64,000 bases of DNA from Vicia villosa (lineage: Eukaryota; Streptophyta; Magnoliopsida; Fabales; Fabaceae), in the NCBI RefSeq assembly GCF_029867415.1, contig NC_081185.1, forward strand, positions 27,267,293 through 27,331,292, written 5' to 3'. The translations under genes were made by a program, and so were the position numbers. Below the pieces are notes generated by a model. It was not told where the DNA came from, did not search any database, and saw nothing but the letters and a program-made list of their open reading frames with translations. This document shows, one piece after another, positions 56,288 to 64,000 of the stretch (position 1 is the stretch's first letter; each line of letters opens with the position of its first letter).

Positions 56288-56385
56288 GTAGGGGAGAGTT
56301 GTAACGCCCGTTTTTCATTTAAGTATTTTATTTAATTCTGTTCTATGTGATTTAGTTAATTATTATGTGTTAATTAGGTGCTTAT
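56288..56385 (+). repeat. Chromovirus polypurine tract and start of 3' LTR
   Basis: AAGTAGGGGAGAGT precedes the LTR start TGTAACGCCCGTTTTTCATT at 56300. The LTR runs only to 56385, where the Ogre-type LTR begins. Confidence 0.85.
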
Positions 56386-58249
56386 TGTTGCACCCTAAAA
56401 TTTTCCCACATATTTATTTCTAACTGGCTTAAGCTTCTCATTTCATATGCATCATCTTTCCATTAGGACATTAACACATCATGCATCACTAATCAATAAG
56501 CTGGACTTGAGATCAAGGATTGGGGCTTCTACTTCATTCAAGCTCGATTCATCTAGTTATTCTTGAAGTATGAGACTGTGGAAGTTGGGTTTGAAGTATG
56601 GGCGTTATGGATTCTTTCTCCTCCAATTACAAGGGTTGTGCTTCATACAAATTCACCGTGGCTAGGGATTAGGATTTATTTTCCTAACCAAGGTCGTTTA
56701 AGGGTTCCTCGTTACCGGCTCTATGCTTCTCAAGAGATTTAAAGGTATCGTTCTTATGGTGTTATCTTCGTTAAAGCTCGCTTTGAGATGTTTTATGTGA
56801 AGGATTAGGACTGTCTTTACCATTCATTTGTTGGGATTGCTTCAAGAGAAAGATGGTTTGGATTTGAACACAAAGTGAGGATTTTCATGTGCAAGATTCA
56901 TTCATGATTAGTTCCTAGAAATCCAAGTCACAAGGCTAAGGCATAATTGAAAGTTATCTAAATGGCATTCAAGGTTATATTCACGATCTCGATTTTTATT
57001 CAAACATCAAAGATCCCTCTAAGATCTCAAAATTCAAATTCAAAAGTCAATCTCATTCATCCTAAAGTTAATATTACAAGCCCAAGTGTTCTACATCGTT
57101 CAAATTCAAGAGTCAATATCATTCATTCACAATTCAAATATCCAAAGGAAATATCCAAGTCCAAAGTCCGTACAACATAAATCCAAGCTATCCATTACAA
57201 AAAAGTCTACATCAGTTACAAATTCAAGCCCAAAGATCCTTATATTCATTGTTACAAAGAGAAGAATCCATATCCAGAGGTCCAAATATCATGTTATTCC
57301 ATTGCAAGATCTAAACATGAGAACTAATGTTGCTAGACTTATAAACTTCAAGCTCCCTGCCTTTTCATCTTCATATCGTCGTATTCGACCAAACCGCAAC
57401 CTGCATAACAATTAAACCACCAACCACACAACCTTACAAAGTAAACCTGTTGCACATCAAATTAAGCCACCAAAATTCTACACAATTCCAAGCAAAAACC
57501 ATCCTCGACCCTGCAAGAAAACCAAAACAGTTACATACACAATATCTTCACATTATGCACATCAAGTTCACATTACAGTCAGCCACTCAATACATTCTCC
57601 AGCCCTGCACATATTCTGCTTCAACAGTTCAATACATCCACGTATTTCAAACACCAAAGTAATGCAAGTCTGAATCCAAACAGACACAATCCACATATAA
57701 TTCGAGTGTAAGATTCAGTCAATTGTTAACGAAAGTGACAGTGGCAGCATCAATATCCAACTAGTGCCCTGTGTGAATCAATTCTCACCGAACCACCTTG
57801 CCATCAATTCAATAAATTCTACATTATCCAGACATAAATCAAACCATAAAAATCCTGCATACAAAAAAGAACAGCAAACAGTTTTCTAACTAACACTGAC
57901 AGTTTCCCCTAACTGAAACTAACTTGAACCTTTAGCTTCTGATCAATCCATAACTAACCTAACTCTCTAACCACCTAACTAACAAAACAGAACCTACTAA
58001 CTGATTCCAGCATACATAACTACCATGTAACTAACTGCTCATAACAGAAAAAACCAATTTGTAACCAACATTTTCCACCCTAACTAACTTTCTAGCCAGT
58101 TACTAACAGAATCATAACTGACTTTTACTAATTATAACTACCTTCCTAACCAATCTAACAAATCTAACAGAGTTAACAGAAATTCAGAGAATAGAAAAAA
58201 GGAAGCAGAGTGGTGAGAGATAACAGAAAATCAGAAGAAAACTCACCTC

Positions 58250-58257
58250 TATATATC
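58250..58257 (+). promoter_or_regulatory. Candidate TATA box in the Ogre-type LTR
   Basis: CTCTATATATCACCAG, followed by pyrimidine-rich leader-like sequence, about 2.5 kb before the LTR end. The equivalent box in the solo LTR is about 2.25 kb before its end. Function is inferred. Confidence 0.35.
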
Positions 58258-60102
58258 ACCAGAACCATTCACATTTGAAGGCTTCAGCACCATTTTCCAC
58301 CCTTCACCATCTTCTCCATTCTCTCATTTTCACCACCTTCATCTTCATTTCTCTCCCACCATTATCACTATCCATAATCACCAGAACTCTTCAACCTTCA
58401 TCACCTTAACCTTCACCTCTTCATCGCAGCATCACTACCATTACTCTTGAATCCTCAATTCTTCAATCTCCACTTTCACCTCAAACCTGGAAAATTCCCT
58501 CTTCTCTTCAATCATTCACGTAACAGAAAATTCACAGAAAGAAAGGATTAACAGAAGAAGAGAACTCACCTCTAACCACCTTCAACCTTTACTCTGAAAT
58601 TTCATCAACGAACTTCACGCGCAAGAACCTTGTTCTTCATCTCAGCTTCATAGCCACCGCGAGTCATCATCTTCATCACGCTTCATCGACAACTCCGTGT
58701 ATCTGCAATCAATATCATCACCGCAACAATAATGAAACGCAAAGAAGAGTGGAAGAAGAAGAAGAACTGATCACAATAGCTCGCACCTGAGACTCATTTC
58801 TTTGGATTTCGCGTTGTCTTATCCGAATCGAAGAAGCACCAGAAGTTTTCCAATCGAGAGATTTGTGCGAATGAGCAAGAACGAGTTAATCAGAGATTGA
58901 GACGAGTTCGATCGGCAAGAGTACAAGAGAATCGGATAAAGGTGAAAACAGAATCGAGAGGATGAAGAGTTTGTGTCGCCTGGATATGAGTCGGAGATAT
59001 GTGAAACAGAGAAGAGGAAAGAGAATCACTGCCGTCTGAGCTTTGATCGGAAGTTCGCCAGAAGAAAAGGAATCCGCCGTTACGTGAGAGGAAGAGAGTC
59101 TGAGAATTCCAAAGGTCACATAAAATCTAACCCTAATCCCCTTTCTTTTCTTTTTTTCATTATTTGTTTTAATTCATTTTTTACTGATTACAAAATCATA
59201 ATAAAAAAATCTGAATAATCATTTAGTTGGGAATTGGATCATGAACCCTGGGCCTCATACGAATTGCCATGTACACCCCCTTAAGCCCACGAACCACAAT
59301 GATTTTGTGCCAAAAACTGAACGAAAAGAATACTCTGGGCTCACAATCCCTTAGGCCCAGCGCTCACTTTTTCTGGATAAACAAAAAAACTATGTTGGGC
59401 CTGTTTCCTTTGGGCTCAGCGCCTCAATTTCTGCCTGCACCATAATCTCACCAATTTTCACCCCATGAGCCCATGCTTAAGTGATAGATTTTAGGTTTTT
59501 TTACTTAGTTCTCTTTTTATTACATTTTTTAGATAATAAAAAGCATGTAATATCATAATTTTCTCATTAGATTTTTAGGTAATAACAATAGTTAGAATCA
59601 TAATTTTTGTTTGATTTTTAGGTATTAAAAATGACATGGAAAACAATAAAAATATTAGTTTTAGGATTAATAGATTTTTAGTGTATTTTTAGGCTTGAAT
59701 TAGAATTCCCTTAATACTTAAAAACTCATAAAAAAATAATAGTATTTTTAGGCCTAATTTTATACTAATGCTTGAATTGTTTTCTCATTCTCTTGTATCA
59801 TTTTCATGCTATTTTTGAATAATTGTTGTGTAATTTTGTTACTTGTTTTTGGCCTATTTTGTTAACACCATTTTAATGCTCCTTTTAGAATTTAGTCACC
59901 ATGTTAACATTAGACTCAGAATAGAGTGACAATTAGATTAGAAAATAGGTTAGTTCCCCTTTTTCATTCTTTTTTCTTTTCGACACTAAAACACCTAACA
60001 AATACTCAAAATAAAATCCCTCTAAAAAATACAAAAAAAAACACTTAAAAAACATTAATAAAAAAGTGAAAATCATTAAATAGGGGATGGAAGCTTGAAT
60101 CT

Positions 60103-60227
60103 CCCTTGCTTAAGGGAATCATTCGCGTGCTTGGATCTCCCTTGCTTAAGGGAACCATCCGAGCGTAAGTTCCCAATTTCTAAAAAACACAAACCAAAGG
60201 GTAACTCGAATCTCCCTTGCTTAAGGG
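60103..60227. repeat. Three CCCTTGCTTAAGGG hairpin motifs
   Basis: The inverted repeat CCCTTGCTTAAGGG lies at 60103, 60139 and 60214, each inside a longer shared unit (GAATCTCCCTTGCTTAAGGG, then A or ATCCATTCG). They sit about 550 bp before the LTR end, in the transcribed part if the TATA at 58250 is used. Confidence 0.85.
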
Positions 60228-60758
60228 ATCCATTCGAAACACCCAAACTCTCTTCTGTCTCTCGCCCTCGCGGCATTCTTAAGAACATGTTGAATCCATT
60301 CCATAATTAGGCGTGTAAGTCTCCAAAGGTCGAGCATCGTGGAATGCGACTTTAACCTCTGTTCACCTAAAAAACACCAAAACATAGAAAATCTTGAGCC
60401 GAACTACGGTCGCTCTGATTCCTTGTATGGGATACGTAGGCATTGGGTCGCGGGGCCTAAGCGAGCACACTTGTAAATAATTCCTTCTTTTCCCCGTATT
60501 TCTTTTGCATTCATTCGCATTTAGGTTTAGACATAGATATACACCCTTTAGATAGAAACAAACATAGGTGGATACTATCGAGTACGATGGGCGTGAGGGG
60601 TGCTAACACCTTCCCCTTGCGTAACCGACTCCCGTGCCTAGATTCTCTGGTCGAAAGACCTTGTTCTTATTCTGAGGTAGGTTTCCTGGTATTCCTTTCC
60701 CTTGATGGGATAAATATATTAGTGGCGACTCTGATCCATTTTTCGCGGTAGCGACAAC

Positions 60759-60776
60759 TGGCAACTCTGCTGGGGA
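60759..60776 (+). other. Primer-binding site of the Ogre-type element (tRNA-Arg type)
   Basis: TGGCAACTCTGCTGGGGA lies two bases after the LTR end. This matches the tRNA-Arg-type site reported for Ogre/Tat elements, with one difference (CAACT for CGACT). Confidence 0.8.
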
Positions 60777-61791
60777 TGTTAATAGACTTGTGCTGGTCCA
60801 TTCCTAGTAAGTCGATCCTAGCATTTGTTTGTTTCTTTTATTGGGTGTTTCTTTGTTTGTTTTTACATCTTGTATATATGTTTGCATATCATGTCTATTT
60901 TCCTGCTTACATATCATGTTTATTTTCCGCATGCATCTGGACTATATTATGGGCCCCCGTGGGGGTCACATATTCTTTCTGCTTTGTTTTGCAGGTGGGG
61001 GTTTTTGTGAGGTAAAAGGCCCACTACCCAGGCCAGTGACACATAAGATTAGTGTGGATGCTCATGTTGACTCCCGTAGCGCTTGCTATGATCGAGCTTG
61101 ACATGGGGTACCACAACTGGGCGATGTTCTTACATGTAACACTTTCTATGGCACGCTTGTTGCCTCAAACACTTTGTACCCCCATGGAAACTGTAGACCC
61201 TAGTGATCATTAGGGACCACTTGTCCGTGTCTAGACTACATAACTGTGAGATTGGGGTGGGACAGGAAACCTTGGCTACTACATACCATTGCTTCTTCAT
61301 ATTTGAGGTTGGACCTTTATTTGGTCTGTTCTCATGGTGCTTGATATGCTGGTATTCAAAAAGGTGTCGGGCCTTTGATCTCATGAAATTTGACCTACCG
61401 AGGCTTTACATCAGTTATTCAGAGGATTGTACAGTGGTTACTAAGATTATATGGACCCTTATCCCATGCTTTTGCATTGCATAATATTATCACTCTATCC
61501 ACTTCATTTGTAGGGGATTCTAAAGTCTATTTCCAAAAAAAGGAAACGAAAAAATGTAGAAAAATAGAAAAGATGGAAAAGAAAAAAAGAAAAGATACTA
61601 TATGCAAAAAAAAAAGAGAATAAAGGAGAAACAAAAGTTGATGAAAAGATTTTAGGATCCCTTAGAAATGAAACATGCATTCTTACTATCATGCATTTCA
61701 TGATTCTCTCAGAAGCTTATGGGGGCCCTTTCTTCTCAGATTTTGACTTCAACAACAAATTGACTTCTCACTGCTACGTGCTCGAAGATTA
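60777..61791 (+). other. Leader between primer site and gag of the Ogre-type element
   Basis: About 1 kb without a supported gene. TTTCTGCTTTGTTTTGCAG ending at 60994 has the form of a plant 3' splice site, and a GGGCCCCCGTGGGGG palindrome lies near 60950. A purine-rich run (61540-61640) precedes gag. Confidence 0.5.
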
Positions 61792-63237
61792 ATGATGGAA
61801 CAACTCCGTGAGGACTTGAATGAGATGAGGACAGAAATGGGGATTAACTTGAATCAGTGTATGGAGGCTATTCAAGCCCTTGCTTTTAGACATGAAGAAT
61901 TGAGACAGGTTCTTCAGAGACCAGATGCAAATGTTGATCTCAACACAGGAGAAGGTCTTGTGAATCAGAATGTTAGAAATACTGTTGAGATTCCAATTCC
62001 TGTTAAGGAGACTTCGCATCATGAGAATAATTCAGAATTTGAAGCCTTCAGGTTCCCAATTAACGAATTTGACAAAAGGTTCCACCTCCTGGATGAAAGG
62101 TTGAAATCCATGGAAGGTCGTGACTCTATTGATTTAGACGCTGTTGGTTTATGCCTAGTGCCTGGTATTAAGATTCCTGCTAAGTTCAAAGTTCCCAACT
62201 TCGAGAAGTACAAGGGGACCACGTGTCCGATAGCTCATGTCAAAGCATTTTGCAACAAAATGGCTCCTTATGCTGAGAATGACAAGTTGTTAATGCATTT
62301 CTTTTAGGATAGCCTTAGTGGCACATCTCTTGAGTGGTATCATCAACTCGAAAGAACCAATGTCCGAACTTGGAAAGAACTAGCAAAAGCTTTTGTCAAG
62401 CGTTACAAGCACAATAGCAACATGGCTCCGACCAGAATGCAACTTCAAGCTTTGACTCAGAAAACTAACGAATCGTTCAGAGAATATGCCCGAAGATGGA
62501 GAGAATTAGCTGCTAAAGTTCAACCTCCACTCTTAGAGAAAGAGCTCATGGATATGTTCAAGGATGTGATGGAAAATCCGTACTACCAATGTTTGGCTGC
62601 ATGTAAAGCCTATGATTTTGCACAATTGGTTCTCGTCGGAGAACGAATGGAGCATGGTATTAAGAATGGTAATGTCCAAGTGGTTGATACTCCTTCTGAA
62701 TTCCCCAAGCAGATGGATGAAGATACCAATGCGGTCTCTGATTATGAAAAGGAATCTCCTGATTATTCTCCTGATCATATCTCTTATCATGAAGCAAAAG
62801 CAGTAACTCCTATTCAGGATGACCCACAAATTTGTGCTACAACTCTCATTCAGCCTCCCACTCAGTTTGTTCAACGGAAGCTTATCCCATATGATCAATC
62901 AGTTCAATATGTGCCACAATGGCAGAATTATCAACAGAATCGTCACCCACAAGGTAGACAGAAGCATAGAAGGCCGAAAAGAGTGTATGATCCCATTCCT
63001 ATGACTCGTGATAAGTTGTTCTCTCACTTGATCAATCTTTCCTTGGTAGAACCAAAGCAGTTGAAACCTGTTTCTTTCCCGTATCCTGAGGGATTCGACC
63101 CTAATGTTAGTTGTGGCTACCATGCTGGGGCATCTGGTCATTCAACCGAGAACTGTCATCCATTCAAAGACAAAGTTCAAGACCTCGTTGATTCCAAAGC
63201 AATCACATTCACTCCAAGAGGTTTATGCATAAATTGA
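61792..63237 (+). pseudogene. Ogre/Tat-type gag, one premature stop
   Basis: Starts at ATG 61792 (MMEQLREDLNEM). A leading coiled-coil-like region precedes KIPAKFKVPNFEKYKGTTCP and HVKAFCNKMAPYAENDKLLM. A TAG at 62305 (FF*DSL, probably from CAG) breaks it. The same frame continues through SLEWYHQLE, FVKRYKHNSNMAP, ESFREYARRWRELAAKV and a C-terminal knuckle-like CGYHAGASGHSTENC. Frame ends at 63237 just after TPRGLCIN, where protease should follow. Total about 481 codons. Confidence 0.88.
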
Positions 63238-64000
63238 AGTCTCTATGAGGTATCGCAACTGCAGAAAGCGTTTAAGAGTAATAAGTCCATACGGAGCCAA
63301 GTCTCCTCAACAAGGGCATTCATTTAGTTCTTTATTGCATTCTCATTTGTAATCTTTCTTTGTTTGTTTAAGCATTGCTAGCATGTAAAAATTTGTTAAT
63401 TTCTGAATGAAAACCATAATACATTGTTTATGTTTGTCTTGAAATAATCCTTTCGTTTTCACAAAAAAAAAGTGTTTTGGCATTACGATACAAATTTTAC
63501 TAATCGCTTGCTTAGGTAACTAGTTGAGGGAGAATGATGAAAAAAATGCAAAATCCCTAATTATGTGTTTTGAATAAAACTTTGCTGATGATGTACAGGC
63601 ATTGTTTCAAATCCCCAAACACCGGAGATATAAGGGAGATAGACCCTCGTTAACCCCTTTGAGCCTTGAAGTAGGAGTTTCTTTTCTGGTCAGAAAAAAC
63701 CATTAATCTTAACCCTGGGGCAGGGTAGTGTTCATTTAACTTGATCAAGTGTTCAAAACTAACAAATGATATGCATTTAAGGGTACAACAATGGTTATCC
63801 TTCAAAAGGTTGAGGAAATTCAAAACCGTGATGGTTATCCTTCACCCACCAAGAGGACAAAAGATGACGATACCACAATGGTAATCCTTCATCAATAATG
63901 GAATGAGGCAGTCGCAATCACTTCCAACGAATCAAAGACAATGCGAGGTCACACGACTTGTTCAAAAAAAGGAGCAAAAAAAATGAATAAAAATGATGAA
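63238..64000 (+). other. Non-coding 3' region of the Ogre-type element, no pol
   Basis: Directly after gag comes sequence without protease, RT or integrase motifs in any frame. It contains short direct repeats (GGTTATCCTTCA at about 63790 and 63832, GGTAATCCTTCA at 63879) and CCCTGGGGCAGGG (63713). The layout suggests gag has been joined to the region normally between pol and the 3' LTR. Confidence 0.6.

Larger units (their letters stand above)
51695..56385 (+). mobile_element. Tekay-like chromovirus (Ty3/Gypsy), decayed; host of SIRE-B and the Ogre-type element
   Basis: 5' LTR end (51695-51828), primer site, gag, pol with chromodomain-type C-terminus, polypurine tract, and the first 86 bp of the 3' LTR (56300-56385). 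SIRE-B interrupted the 5' LTR and the Ogre-type element the 3' LTR. Many stops. Confidence 0.88.
56386..60756 (+). repeat. Ogre/Tat-type 5' LTR, 4371 bp
   Basis: Starts TGTTGCACCCTAAAATTTTC and ends GGTAGCGACA. Shares start, GGTGCTAACA and GTGGCGACTCT motifs with the solo LTR at 11847-16501, but otherwise they differ strongly, so they are different families. A TATA-like TATATATC at 58250, a cluster of TGGGCC/GGCCCA motifs (59250-59480) and three palindromic units (60103-60227) lie inside. Roughly 56950-58200 is A/C-rich with no supported gene. Confidence 0.82.
56386..64000 (+). mobile_element. Ogre/Tat-type Gypsy element, gag only, runs past the window end
   Basis: A very long 5' LTR (56386-60756), a tRNA-Arg-type primer site, a leader of about 1 kb, a gag ORF with one stop, and then non-coding sequence where protease and pol should follow. 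Huge LTRs and this primer site are Ogre/Tat traits. The 3' LTR is outside the window, so the target duplication cannot be checked (left flank CTTAT, 56381-56385). Confidence 0.82.

Noticed and set aside
55755..56318. 187-residue minus-strand ORF over the chromovirus C-terminus
   Set aside because: Antisense to the integrase and chromodomain region, which has clear family motifs on the + strand.
57000..58240. Captured host gene inside the Ogre-type LTR
   Set aside because: A/C-rich sequence with short frames only. No domain, intron pattern or conserved peptide could be supported.
60776..61101. Hydrophobic ORFs just after the Ogre-type primer site
   Set aside because: They overlap in three frames, begin in the primer site region and look like T-rich leader sequence rather than protein.

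Overview
The window is eukaryotic plant DNA made almost entirely of transposable elements, mostly nested LTR retrotransposons. I found no host protein-coding gene, tRNA gene or rRNA gene. Two long-terminal-repeat units of the Ogre/Tat type, each above 4.3 kb, together with Sirevirus (SIRE) Copia, Athila and chromovirus Gypsy elements, suggest a large, retroelement-rich legume genome. Fabeae (pea, vetch, lentil and relatives) is the most likely group. That is inference from element content, because no host gene is present to confirm it.

Left part (1-9245). A decayed MULE DNA transposon lies on the minus strand. It has inverted subterminal palindromic repeats, a 53-bp tandem repeat, a long TA microsatellite and a MITE inserted in that TA tract. 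Fragments follow: a Copia gag start on the minus strand, a near-perfect 309-bp palindrome built from two head-to-head tRNA-derived (SINE-like) units, a Gypsy protease-to-RT remnant, a 51-bp (17-codon) tandem repeat, and AT-rich DNA with nothing recognisable. A 645-bp hAT-like element with CAGGGCCGG ends (9246-9890) closes this part.

Copia element on the minus strand (9891-19169). It has gag, protease and integrase, but the RT end is lost at the hAT junction. Its gag is split by a 4655-bp solo LTR of Ogre/Tat type (11847-16501) with a perfect GTAAG target duplication. That LTR carries its own TATA box followed by an ORF for a 55-residue peptide with two membrane segments.

Central nest (19170-56385), four levels deep, oldest to youngest. 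(1) A Tekay-like chromovirus on the + strand (51695-56385). (2) SIRE-B, a decayed Sirevirus, in its 5' LTR (19170-19252 plus 40514-51694). (3) SIRE-A, a very young Sirevirus derivative (19253-40513, LTRs of 1224 bp, TSD ACTAG), in the 5' LTR of SIRE-B. SIRE-A has lost protease, integrase, RT and RNase H but keeps gag and the envelope-like ORF. (4) A full-length Athila on the minus strand (25436-37412, LTRs of 1442 bp, TSD AAGGC) inside the SIRE-A envelope-like ORF. The Athila gag-pol ORF (1837 codons) and its own envelope-like ORF are both open.

Right part (56386-64000). An Ogre/Tat element sits in the chromovirus 3' LTR. It has a 4371-bp 5' LTR, a tRNA-Arg-type primer site and a gag with one stop codon. 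Non-coding DNA follows directly where protease and pol should be, so it looks like a gag-only derivative. It runs off the window.

The observation I rate highest is that the third ORFs of two different superfamilies (SIRE, Copia; Athila, Gypsy) share a co-linear set of motifs with nearly identical spacing. This points to one common domain rather than independent viral envelope proteins.
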